A stretch of 9,403 nucleotides of DNA from Candidatus Altimarinota bacterium (GCA_027066255.1 JAMOOA010000124.1:1-9403), one strand, 5' to 3'. Shown: positions 1 to 8,493, counted from the first letter of the stretch. Notes: a model not told the origin generated them from the letters alone. A program made the numbers and translations.

Positions 1-1
1 A

Positions 2-664
2 AAAATAAGTTTTATCAATGAGATATCTAACTTCTCAGAGATTGTATGAGCCGATATTTCAGAAATATCAAAATGAATCGGTTTAGATGATCGTATCTGA
101 AGCCGTTTTTTGCAAGCAGGTATTTGATATGGATGAAGTTGTTTTCCAAAAGACGTCCAAGCGCTTATTGAAACATGAAAAGAATACAACTATGATTTTA
201 AAATAATTTCAGCAACAGAAGAAGTAAACAAGTTCCAGAAAACTAAAATTGTAGATACACTTCTACATCATATTGAGGATCTTTCATGAAAGACTATCGC
301 ACTCTGGGGAATCGCATTTAAACCAAAGACTGATGACATACGAGACGCTCCAAGTCTTGATATTATTGAGAAACTTTTAAAGCTCTGAGTAAAAGAGATT
401 AAATGCTTCGATCCTGTTGCTATGAATAATCTCGAAAAAATATATGCAGGGAATCCTAAAATACAATTCTGCCATACCAGTTACGATGCTCTCAAATTTG
501 CTGATGCTTTACTGCTCATTACCGAATGGGATGAATTTCGAATGATAGATACTCAAAAAATGAGGGATTTAATGAATGGAAATATTATTATTGATGGAAG
601 AAATATCTGGTCAAAAGATACTATGGAGAGTTCTGGTTTTATTTATCAATGAATAGGAAAATAA
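2..664 (+). CDS. ugd: UDP-glucose 6-dehydrogenase, C-terminal part (5' end outside window)
   Basis: It oxidises UDP-glucose to UDP-glucuronate with two NAD+, in the cytoplasm. The visible 220 residues cover the end of the central domain and the C-terminal UDP-binding domain. The active-site motif GIGYGGSCFPKD has its catalytic Cys at codon 140-142. The family motif [14 protein letters not shown] follows near 317-360, and a late [10 protein letters not shown] segment near 510-537 is also typical. Nine in-frame TGA codons, about half of its glycines, must be read as Gly, two of them inside the active-site motif. The N-terminal NAD-binding Rossmann domain lies before the window. It stops at TAA 662-664, one base before the next gene, so the two are probably co-transcribed and translationally coupled. 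The next gene uses its product. The assignment is firm; only the length of the missing part is unknown. Confidence 0.95.
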
Positions 665-665
665 T

Positions 666-1622
666 ATGACTACATATCTTATTACATGAACGAGTGGTTT
701 TATAGGATCTAACCTCGCTACCAAGCTTTTAGAAAGTGGAAACACTGTTATTGGTGTTGATAATGAAAATGACTACTACGATGTATCATTGAAACACTAT
801 AGAAGAAAACTTCTAGAGAAACATGAAAGATTTTCTTTTTACCTCTGAGGATTAGAAGATAATAATTTTCTTGAGAAGGTATTTTCAGAAAATAAAATAG
901 ACAAGGTTTGTAACCTTGCAGCTCAAGCCGGAGTGAGATACTCCCTCGAAAATCCTCGTACCTATATAGAATCAAACCTTCTTGGATTTTTCAATATCAT
1001 AGAACTTTCAAAAAAATACAACATAAAGAACTTTGTATATGCATCTAGCTCCTCTGTTTATGGAGCAAATGAGAAGATACCATTCTCTGAATCAGATAAT
1101 GTCGATCATCCTGTCTCTATCTATGCAGCGACAAAGAAATCAAACGAACTCATCGCTCATACTTATTCTCACTTATACAAACTCCCAACTACTGGACTTA
1201 GGTTTTTTACAGTGTATGGTCCTCTCGGAAGGCCAGATATGGCACCTGATATATTCACGAGAAAGATATGTGCTTGAGAAACTATAGACGTTTACAATTT
1301 TGGGAAAATGCAGCGAGACTTTACATATATAGATGATATAGTTGCTGGGGTTATCTTAGCACTTGATACTATTTCTCACTATGAAGTATTTAACCTCTGA
1401 AACCATAATCCTGTAGAACTCGAAAGGTTTATCGAAATACTTGAAGAAAATATAGGAAAAAAAGCTATAAAAAACTACATGGAGATACAACCTGGTGACG
1501 TCCCAAGAACATTTGCCGATATAGATCATACGTATGATATACTCTGATGGAAGGCAAAGACCTCTCTAGAAGAGTGACTACAGAAGTTTGTTACAAGCTA
1601 TAGAGAGTATTACAAGGTATAG
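666..1622 (+). CDS. UDP-glucuronate 4-epimerase (extended SDR family)
   Basis: This 318-residue, NAD-dependent cytoplasmic enzyme probably converts UDP-glucuronate to UDP-galacturonate. The N-terminal NAD motif is [10 protein letters not shown], and its first Gly is [10 protein letters not shown] is followed by the catalytic Y153-x3-K157. The segments NENDYYD (after the second strand), [18 protein letters not shown] and [15 protein letters not shown] are characteristic of UDP-GlcA 4-epimerases rather than GalE. Six TGA codons read as Gly. Length is close to the usual 320-340. The ATG at 666 is chosen because it begins directly before the first beta strand; a weak AGGA lies about 8 nt upstream in the end of the dehydrogenase gene. 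The dehydrogenase 1 nt upstream supplies the substrate, which supports the specificity. A related UDP-sugar 4-epimerase or dTDP-glucose dehydratase is a less likely alternative. Confidence 0.9.
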
Positions 1623-1630
1623 GTTCAGCA

Positions 1631-1668
1631 AAACAATCTTTCATAAATAAAGATTGTTTTTTTATTAT
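1631..1668 (+). terminator. Rho-independent terminator after the ugd-epimerase pair
   Basis: A perfect 11-bp stem (AAACAATCTTT at 1631-1641 pairing with AAAGATTGTTT at 1649-1659), a 7-nt loop and a T-rich tail from 1660 follow the epimerase stop by 8 nt. This separates the dehydrogenase-epimerase unit from the glycosyltransferase. Confidence 0.85.
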
Positions 1669-1695
1669 TTTTCTGAATAATAGAAACATCTATAA

Positions 1696-2655
1696 ATGAG
1701 TACCTCTATGAAACTTATCATCCAAATTCCCTGCTACAACGAAGAACTCACTCTTAGTAAAGTTCTTGAAGAACTTCCTAGAAAAATAAAAGGAGTAGAA
1801 ACTATAGAAACCATGATTATAGATGATGGTTCTTCAGATGATACCGTCTCTATTGCAAAGAAACACAACGTGGACTATATCGTCCTCCATAGATGAAATA
1901 AAGGACTCTGAAATGCTTTTAGGTCAGGTGTATCAAAAGCTCTCTCTGAGTGAGCTGATGTCCTTGTTAATACTGATGGAGACAATCAGTACCCCTGAAA
2001 ATACATACCTGAGCTCGTAAAGCCTATTATAAAAAAAGAGGCTGATATCGTTATGGGAGATAGGCAAACTCATACCATCACACATTTTTCTCCTCTCAAG
2101 AAGTTCTTTCAATGGTTTGGAAGTATGTTGGTACGTTTCTTTTCTGGAACCACTGTTCCTGATAGTGTGAGTGGTTTTCGTTCTTATAGTCGTGAGTCAC
2201 TCCTCAGACTTAATGTAACAAGTGACTTTAGTTATGCCGTTGATACTCTTGTCCAAGCAGGAAGTAAAAAAATCAAAATAGTACATATTCCTATCACTAC
2301 CAACAAACCAACAAGACCTTCTCGACTATTTAAAAGTATGTGGCAACATATGCACCAGACTCTTTCGATTCTCCTGAGAGTCTACGCGATGTACCATCCT
2401 ATGAAGTTGTTTTTTTCTTTTTCTATGATATTCTTTCTTATTGGATCAAGTGGAATTATTCGCTTTCTTTATTATTATCTTACTATAGATGGTGATACAG
2501 GAAAGATACAATCCCTCATACTTTCAGGAGCCTTTCTCACAATTTCTACCATATTCTTTGCATTATGAATTATCGGAGATCTCATAGCAAAAAATCGTAA
2601 GCTCATAGAGGATAATCTCTATATTAGTAAAAAAATGTACTACAATAAGAAATAA
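1696..2655 (+). CDS. Family 2 glycosyltransferase, DPM/DPG-synthase-like, with two C-terminal membrane helices
   Basis: It probably transfers a sugar from a nucleotide sugar to a polyprenyl phosphate or other lipid-linked acceptor at the inner face of the membrane. The 319-residue protein starts with the GT-A fold: IPCYNEE near residue 11, DDGSSDD from D43, and the metal-binding DGDNQY from D94 (D94 and D96 form the DxD). PDSVSGFRSYSRE fits the acceptor-side motif of this group. Two hydrophobic segments at roughly 237-262 and 273-297 form a C-terminal hairpin anchor. Five TGA codons read as Gly, including the two in HRGNKGLGNAF; without recoding the gene would appear split at about 1893. No Shine-Dalgarno is visible before ATG 1696. 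It follows a terminator, so it needs its own promoter, which I could not place. Exact donor and acceptor cannot be told from sequence. Confidence 0.88.
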
Positions 2656-2756
2656 AGAGAAAAAATAAAGAAAAAGATAAAACCTATCCTCTCTCTTCTT
2701 CATTGAAAAAACTAACTATTTCTCAGCCACCCCACTTTTTACCATTATGCCAAAAA
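2656..2756. other. Convergent intergenic gap with no recognisable element
   Basis: About 100 A/T-rich bases lie between the ends of the glycosyltransferase (+) and the toxin gene (-). I looked for a hairpin with a T-tract on either strand and for a short ORF, and found neither. Confidence 0.5.
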
Positions 2757-3029
2757 TTATTTATACAATTCTGAATGGGTATTAACATCGATAAGTTCAA
2801 TAATCTCTATATATCACTGCTGATTTTCTCGAAATATTATTCTATAATCACCTGTGAGATTAATACTTCTCAAACCAAAAAAATCTCATTTAAGAGGATG
2901 ATTATTGAGTCTAGGATCATATTTATCCTTTATAAACATCTTTAAAACCTCACTCATTTTATTTTGAAGTTTCGGTGAAAGTTTTCGAAATGATTTTTCA
3001 AATCGTTTATGCTTTTTGAACGTAATCAT
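2757..3029 (-). CDS. RelE/YafQ-type mRNA interferase toxin
   Basis: A 90-residue protein of the RelE/ParE superfamily, most like the YafQ and RelE/StbE group of ribosome-dependent endoribonucleases. Visible signs are an N-terminal ITFKKHKRFEKSFRKL strand-helix, the mid motif NNHPLKGDFFGLRS, then TGDYRIIF and the ending IDVNTHSELYK. The HPL-G-x3-GxRS and DYRIIF blocks are the family's core. Two of its four Gly codons are TGA (one in the HPLKG block), so a standard-code reading breaks it twice. ATG 3029 lies three bases after the upstream gene's TAG stop, the usual antitoxin-first arrangement. It probably arrests translation when the antitoxin is degraded. Which catalytic residues are retained cannot be judged without an alignment. 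Confidence 0.85.
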
Positions 3030-3032
3030 AAT

Positions 3033-3278
3033 CTATCTCATACTTGAGATAAGCGATTCGACGCTTCAAAACTCTTTTGAAATATTTGATCTATTATTTA
3101 CCTCTCATGATGTTACATAGTCTCTGAGAGACACCTCTGTCTTTACTACCCTTCTATGAGAAGTAAGAGTATCTAGAGTATTTTTATCCATTTCTACAAT
3201 AACTCTCTGAGGATTTTTCGTACTTGTTCCTATAATCTTGTAGTCTTTTTTTAAAAGTGTTGCAGTTATTGATACCAT
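3033..3278 (-). CDS. Putative antitoxin of the RelE/YafQ-type pair
   Basis: An 81-residue protein directly upstream of the toxin on the same strand, separated by 3 nt. I infer antitoxin function from position, size and gene order; I do not recognise its family. It does not obviously start with a ribbon-helix-helix as DinJ/RelB do. Residues 1-35 look beta-rich (MVSITATLL, YKIIGTS, RVIVEMD) and the later part is charged and helical, which would suit wrapping the toxin. Two TGA-encoded glycines join a 57-residue standard-code ORF to a 24-residue tail ending at TAG 3033-3035. The start at ATG 3278 is chosen because AAGGAG (3285-3290) sits 6 nt upstream; a longer reading to 3347 has no such site and would overlap the promoter. 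It probably represses its own operon. Confidence 0.7.
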
Positions 3279-3308
3279 AGTATTCTCCTTTAAAAAAATA
3301 TTTCCTAA

Positions 3309-3335
3309 ATTATACTCTTTTTTGAAAAAATTCAA
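3309..3335 (-). promoter_or_regulatory. Promoter of the toxin-antitoxin operon
   Basis: On the minus strand TTGAAT (3330-3335) and a perfect TATAAT (3309-3314) are 15 nt apart, about 30 nt before the antitoxin start. The spacer is slightly short of the ideal 17. The AAGGAG ribosome site at 3285-3290 follows. Confidence 0.6.
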
Positions 3336-3378
3336 CGTTTCATGCAAAAGAGAAAAGATTTTATTTTCTGAAACCTAT

Positions 3379-3417
3379 AAGTTGATTTTCCCTATTTTTC
3401 CTATAAAATACAGTTAA
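3379..3417 (+). promoter_or_regulatory. Promoter of cassette copy 1
   Basis: TTGATT (3382-3387) and TAAAAT (3404-3409, within TATAAAAT) are 16 nt apart, just upstream of the first small ORF. The same 39-base block recurs at 3913-3951 with 36 of 39 bases identical by hand count, so it is conserved together with the genes it drives. Confidence 0.55.
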
Positions 3418-3437
3418 TAATTTGTTACATAGATATC

Positions 3438-3572
3438 ATGAAAACAGAAAAGACGTACACGATAGAAGAAGTAAAGGAACATGGGAAAGAGTTTATAGCT
3501 GAACAAGCTGGAATTCTTAGGAAGAATCTCAAAAAAAGCGAAGGAAAAAAGGAGGAGTTTCACTATGTTTAA
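3438..3572 (+). CDS. Small upstream protein of cassette copy 1 (antitoxin-like candidate)
   Basis: A 44-residue protein, highly charged, mostly helical in appearance, with a Lys/Glu-rich end. I do not recognise a family. Its N-terminus MKTE-x-x-YT is shared with the gene at 3973, and the following sequences align loosely through the helix (AEQAGILRKNLKK against EKNGEILRQELLKK). It ends at TAA 3570-3572, overlapping the next gene's start by 8 nt in another frame, which implies translational coupling. Small size, first position and a repeated pairing with a 103-residue partner suggest an antitoxin or other controlling peptide. That role is inference. Confidence 0.6.
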   Translation: MKTEKTYTIEEVKEHGKEFIAEQAGILRKNLKKSEGKKEEFHYV

Positions 3573-3876
3573 AGTAACTTTTACAGAAAATGCATATCAG
3601 GGGATTGATATGTACGTTTATAGGTACAGATCGTACTTCGAAAATCTCTATAAAGACACAGGTGTATGGGAAGAAAATACTATCATAGATAACTATATTA
3701 TTGAATCCGAAGAAAGGTATTTTCAGATAGTTGATACTATAGCCAAGGTTCTCCAAGACGACATCATTACCTATACTCAGAACGAAACCCTCATAAAATG
3801 GAGGTCCAAAATACTTCTAGTTTTTTTTCAGGAAAAGGAAAACACCAGAATCATTACTGGTATTTCTATCAGATAA
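3565..3876 (+). CDS. 103-residue protein of cassette copy 1, possible RelE/ParE-like toxin
   Basis: No family is recognised with confidence. The layout is a short N-terminal strand (MFKVTFTENA), two long helices rich in Tyr, Arg and acidic residues (about 11-70), then three short strands at the C-terminus (TLIKW, KILLVFFQ, TRIITGISIR). This order resembles the RelE/ParE toxin fold, but the catalytic signatures cannot be checked here. It is 51% identical (53 of 103, hand count) to the product at 4094-4405, with the last 30 residues nearly the same. AAGGAGGAG ends about 7 nt before ATG 3565, the strongest ribosome site in the window. All three glycines use GGN, so the gene reads the same in both codes. 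It overlaps the small ORF by 8 nt. Confidence 0.65.
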   Translation: MFKVTFTENAYQGIDMYVYRYRSYFENLYKDTGVWEENTIIDNYIIESEERYFQIVDTIAKVLQDDIITYTQNETLIKWRSKILLVFFQEKENTRIITGISIR

Positions 3877-3912
3877 GACTTGGTATTTCTTCTTTACTTC
3901 TTACTAAAGAGA

Positions 3913-3951
3913 AAGTTGATTTTCGCTATCTTTCCTATAAAATACACTTAA
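3913..3951 (+). promoter_or_regulatory. Promoter of cassette copy 2
   Basis: TTGATT (3916-3921) and TAAAAT (3938-3943) with a 16-nt spacer, the same arrangement as at 3379-3417, located about 40 nt after the stop of the first cassette. Confidence 0.55.
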
Positions 3952-3972
3952 ATAGTTTATTATATACCTATT

Positions 3973-4101
3973 ATGAAAACAGAACAAGTATACACGAGAA
4001 CAGAACTTGATGCCATCATGGAAAAGCACATAGAAAAAAACGGAGAGATACTGAGACAAGAACTCCTCAAAAAAAAATCAAAAGACACAGTATATGTATA
4101 A
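3973..4101 (+). CDS. Small upstream protein of cassette copy 2 (antitoxin-like candidate)
   Basis: A 42-residue charged, probably helical protein, paralogous to the one at 3438-3572 by its MKTE start, YT at positions 7-8 and position before the larger partner. Lys- and Glu-rich throughout, with no cysteine and a single GGA glycine. It ends at TAA 4099-4101 and overlaps the next start by 8 nt, exactly as in copy 1. Its sequence has drifted far more than the partner's C-terminus, as is common when antitoxins change specificity. The functional reading is inference. Confidence 0.6.
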   Translation: MKTEQVYTRTELDAIMEKHIEKNGEILRQELLKKKSKDTVYV

Positions 4102-4405
4102 AATACTCTTCCATACAAAAGCATCAGGATCAATAAAACTCTACACTGACCTCTATAGAAACTATTACAAAGAACTCTTTATCGATACGGAGATATGGTC
4201 TGTTGAACAAATAGTAGACGGGTATAACCAAGAGTCTAGAAAAAGATACCAAGAAATTGCTGACATCATAGAGCAAACTCTTTCAAATCCCATCATCTCT
4301 TACTCAAAAAACGAAACCCTCATAAAATGGAAGTCCAAAATACTTCTGGTTTCCTTTCAAGAAAAGGGAGACACCAGAATCATTACTGATATTTCTATTA
4401 GGTAA
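4094..4405 (+). CDS. 103-residue protein of cassette copy 2, possible RelE/ParE-like toxin
   Basis: Paralogue of the product at 3565-3876, of identical length with no gaps in the pairwise alignment. Conserved positions include LY/LF-x-DT in the first helix, W35, an ES-x2-RY block near 48-53 and the C-terminal NETLIKW-x-SKILLV. This is strong evidence that the C-terminal strands carry the shared function and the N-terminal helices vary. No glycine is encoded by TGA. Unlike copy 1, no Shine-Dalgarno is seen before ATG 4094, so translation probably depends on coupling to the small ORF. It ends 7 nt before galE, so transcription from 3916-3943 may continue into galE. A RelE/ParE-like toxin is my best guess, held loosely. 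Confidence 0.65.
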   Translation: MYKILFHTKASGSIKLYTDLYRNYYKELFIDTEIWSVEQIVDGYNQESRKRYQEIADIIEQTLSNPIISYSKNETLIKWKSKILLVSFQEKGDTRIITDISIR

Positions 4406-4412
4406 TCCTACT

Positions 4413-5486
<1,074 letters not shown>

Positions 5487-5490
5487 ATTC

Positions 5491-6384
5491 ATGTACGGAA
5501 TTATACTTGCTCTTGGGGTCGCATTCCTCAAGTCGCTCTGAGAACTTGCGGGGAAATATTCTCTCTCTCATAGTAGAAAAACTATAGATGAATATGCCCT
5601 TTCTCTTGGAATGAGGTTTTATAGTGCACTTGCAATAACTCCCATTGCTCTCTATCTCGGTATATCAGCTATATCCACCAAGACCTTTATAATCCTCATA
5701 GTTGTTTCTATTCTCAATGCTCTCACAACCGTCTATGCTCTCAAAGCTGTAAAACACGGAGATCTCTCTATGGTCTGACCCCTCTCATCACTCACTATTC
5801 CTTTTTTACTCCTCACCTCTTTTTTGATTACAGGAGAAGTTCCAAACTTCTATGGTTTCTTTGGTATTTTTCTTGTATTTATAGGTACCTATATCCTCCA
5901 AATAAAGAGCTTCAGAGATGGATGGGAAGCTCCTTTTCTTTCTATATATAAAAACAAATGAGCAAAATACATGGCCTTTACTGCAATACTCTGGAGTATA
6001 TCAGCTCCTTTGGATAAGTTAGGAATTAACGAAACAGGAACGATACAATGGATGTTTCTTACAAGTATTTGTATCACTGTGGGACTTGCTTTGTATATGG
6101 TATATAGAAATAAACTTTCAGACATAAGAAGCATCTACTCTCTCAAACATACTAAGAAAATATTTGCAGTAACAGCTGCATGAGGAGCTGCAACACTCTT
6201 GCAGATGTTTGCTCTCAAATACACTCTTGTGGTATATGTTATCTCCATCAAAAGAGCGAGTGGGATGTTTAGTGTGATTCTAGGGTATTTATTTTTCAAA
6301 GAAAAAAATATACTTCAAAAACTCATAGCAGCCAGTACTATGTTTGCGTGAGTTCTCTGTATTATTGTATTTGGAAATATCTAA
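5491..6384 (+). CDS. EamA/DMT-superfamily transporter, ten membrane helices
   Basis: A 297-residue integral membrane protein made of two EamA repeats of five helices each. Hydrophobic segments alternate with short charged loops throughout; the two halves meet at a hydrophilic loop around residues 140-158 (KSFRDGWEAPF...KNKG). Length and layout fit the 280-300 residues usual for the family. The features TVYALKAVKHGDLSMVGPLSS in half 1 and MFALKYT...SIKRASGMFSVILG in half 2 match the helix 3-4 and 8-9 regions of EamA repeats. Five TGA codons read as Gly. It starts 4 nt after galE, probably in the same transcript, which could hint at a sugar-related or other metabolite substrate; the substrate is not predictable from sequence. 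Its TAA shares two bases with the stop of the opposite-strand reductase gene. Confidence 0.88.
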
Positions 6385-6737
6385 ACTTTCTTTTTCATAA
6401 AATTGATAATATTTTCTGGAGGTCTTCCTACAACAGCTTCTGTTTCATTATAAACAATAGGTCTTTCAAGAAGTTTTGGGTATTTTTCGATTGCTCTCAA
6501 GATTTCTTCATCAGAAGACTCTCTTGTTAGTTCTGCTTCTAGAAACTCACCTTCTCCTGTCCTTGTAAACTCTATTGCTTTGGTTCAGAGTTTTTTTTGA
6601 AGAATCACAAGTTCATCAAAATTCAGAGGATTTTCGAGGTAATATCTCACTTCAACCTCCTTTCCTGAAGCCTCTATATTTTCTATCCCGAGCCTTGATT
6701 TACTGCACCTATTATTATGAAGAATCGTGTATTTCAT
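6381..6737 (-). CDS. ArsC-family thiol reductase (arsenate reductase/YfgD-like)
   Basis: A 118-residue thioredoxin-fold protein of the ArsC/Spx family. The N-terminal HNNRCSKSR carries the single family cysteine (C11) that attacks the substrate and is then reduced by glutathione, glutaredoxin or a similar thiol. YYLENPLNFDEL, the TRTGEGEF segment and ERPIVYNETEAVVGRPPE follow, with the arginines expected to bind the oxyanion. This arginine set favours ArsC/YfgD over the regulator Spx, which has CxxC or a different C-terminus. Real arsenate activity is unproven, and no ars operon genes are near. One TGA reads as Gly. ATG 6737 is 16 nt after the metG stop on the same strand, with no Shine-Dalgarno, so it is probably read from the metG transcript. 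Confidence 0.87.
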
Positions 6738-6753
6738 ATTATTTATACTTATA

Positions 6754-8418
6754 TTATTTTTCTACTTCTATCCTCTCAAAGAGGTTTTGTCATTTTTCTT
6801 TTATGACAAAGATCTCTTGTTTTTCCTGGAGTTCTCTCAGTTCTCCTGCCTCAAGTTTTTCTTTATATCAATTGAGTCCCAGTTTCTCAAACATCTCACT
6901 CATCTTCTCTGGAAAAAATGAATATAAGTGTAATCAAACCTGCCTCAATCATTCTGCAAGAGTATATAAAACCTTCTGAGCTTCTTGCTCGTCTGTCTTT
7001 ATTAACTTCCAAGGTTCTGTAGTATCTGCATATTTATTCAGCACATCAAGTTGCTCAAAAAGAGAATCCAGAGCTCCTTTTAAGTTATAAGAGGAAAGTA
7101 ATTTCTTGATCCCTTCTATCTCCTCTCCTCACAGGAGAGGACTAGGGTGAGGTGTAGTTAAAGATAGGACAGAATTCTCCAGTTTCAAACTCAAAACCAC
7201 CACCCTATTTACCAAATTTCCTAGATTATTCGCAAGTTTTGCGTTATACATGAGAACAGCATCCTTTCTATCATAATCCCCATCATTCCCTATCGGAAAA
7301 GCTGAGAGCATATAAAGAGTAAGTAGCTCTTTACTGTACTGTTCTGAATATGCTACTGGCTCTATAACATTCCCGAGAGACTTACTCATTTTCTGTCCAT
7401 CGACTGTGAAAAATCATCCTGTAAGAATAGTTTTTGGAAGTTTTTTCTTATCTGAATCCTGATAATGCAATACTCCATCTTTTTCCCCTCCTAGGTCTAG
7501 GTAGCTTGCAAGCATAGCTGGCCAGAAAATAGCATGGAATCGAATAATATCCTTTCATACAACTTGAACATCAGCCGGCCAAAGATGAGATTCATCAATA
7601 AAGTCTTCATTATCTCTCTTCCCTGCTCTACTGTACTTGCAACTCGTGTAATAGTTAAAAAGAGCGTCAAACCAGACATACGTTACTTGAGAGTCATCGA
7701 ATGGAAGGGGTATTCCAAAAGTATTTGTTTCTCTAGATATAGAAAAGTCCTCTAGACCTCTTTCTACAAATGCACGGACTTCATTGAAACGAAAGTCAGG
7801 AACTACGAACTCAGGATTTGCTGCGTAAAATTCTTCCATCCAAGTTTGATACCTAGAAAGCTTGAAGAAATAATTTTTTTCCTTGATAGTATCTGGTTCT
7901 TTGAGATGATCTGGACACACTTTGACGATATTATCAGATTGTTCTACTTTTGGTGATATAGGAAACGTTTTTCATGAAGTTTTATTCAGAAAGACTAAGT
8001 CATCATCTTTTTTAAAGGCCTCACATCCAATACAGTACTTTCCTTCATATAATCCCTGGTATATATCTCCTTTATCGAAGCAGTGCTGAAGTACCTCTTG
8101 GACGAGTTTATGGTGTCTCTGCTCAGTTGTACGTATAAAGTCTGTATAATCAAAAGCAAAGTAATCCCATACTTCTTTATGTTTGTAAGCCATATCATCA
8201 AGATAATCCATGATATCAAGTCCATTCTTTTCTGCTTCTATCACGGCTTTTTGGCTATTCTCATCAATTCCCGTAGTAAAGCGAGCATCACACCCTGATA
8301 TCTGATGGTATTTATAAATGATGTTTGCTATCGTAGAGGTATAAAAATGCCCCACATGAGGAACTCCATTCCCATAATAAATAGGGGTTGTGACGTAAAA
8401 ACTCTTCTTTTTTGGCAT
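6754..8418 (-). CDS. metG: Methionyl-tRNA synthetase
   Basis: It charges tRNA-Met with methionine using ATP, an essential cytoplasmic step. The 554-residue class I synthetase shows the HIGH-type signature H21-V-G-H24, the connective-domain Cys pairs C129-x2-C132 and the CPDH at 168-171, the WPADVQVVGKDIIRFH block before the second half, and K343-MSKS-347. The anticodon-binding helical bundle follows (NAKLANNLGNLVNR, TTEPWKL). No C-terminal dimerisation domain is present. ATG 8418 is chosen since the Rossmann strand SFYVTTPIYYGNG begins four residues later; an in-frame TTG 15 nt upstream is less likely. About ten TGA codons read as Gly. Residues about 421-434 are an extra TTPHPSPLLGGEE peptide encoded by a palindromic repeat. 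It heads a probable two-gene unit with the ArsC-family gene. Confidence 0.95.
7121..7153 (-). repeat. REP-like palindrome inserted in frame in metG
   Basis: TCCTCTCCT (7121-7129) and AGGAGAGGA (7133-7141) form a perfect 9-bp stem with a 3-nt loop, followed by CTAGGGTGAGGTG. On the minus strand this reads CACCTCACCCTAG then CCTCTCCTGTGAGGAGAGG, very like the dispersed CCTCACCC...CCTCTCCC palindromes of many bacterial genomes. In frame it encodes TTPHPSPLLGGEE, with one Gly as TGA. Confidence 0.75.
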
Positions 8419-8431
8419 TTTTTTGAAGAAC

Positions 8432-8466
8432 AAAAAATAATAGACTATTTATAATGAAATAGCCTA
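8432..8466 (-). terminator. Likely Rho-independent terminator after the K+ channel gene
   Basis: On the minus strand TAGgCTATTT and AAATAGtCTA form a 9-bp stem with one mismatch and a 6-nt loop, followed by TTATTTTTT. It lies between the channel stop and metG. The stem is A/T-rich and therefore weak; it could also serve as a leader structure for metG. Confidence 0.55.
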
Positions 8467-8493
8467 TAAAATCAATAAGAGTTCCCCAAAAGC

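Larger units (their letters stand above)
3379..4405 (+). repeat. Tandem duplication of a promoter + two-gene cassette
   Basis: Two copies run head to tail: 3379-3876 and 3913-4405. Corresponding points are offset by 534 (promoter), 535 (first ATG), 529 (second ATG) and 529 (stop). Each copy has its own promoter, a small ORF and a 103-codon ORF overlapping it by 8 nt. Identity is highest at the two ends (promoter 36/39, last 96 bases 86/96 by hand count) and much lower in between. Confidence 0.85.

Noticed and set aside
3105..3347. Antitoxin start at 3347
   Set aside because: It would run over the TATAAT promoter, and it lacks a ribosome site, whereas ATG 3278 has AAGGAG at proper spacing.
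3379..3951. CRISPR repeat, from the repeated 39-base block
   Set aside because: There are only two copies, 534 bases apart, each placed as a promoter before homologous genes.
6348..6979. Plus-strand ORFs of 60-134 codons in this region
   Set aside because: They are shadows of metG and the ArsC-family gene on the minus strand, with low-complexity Phe/Ser-rich translations.
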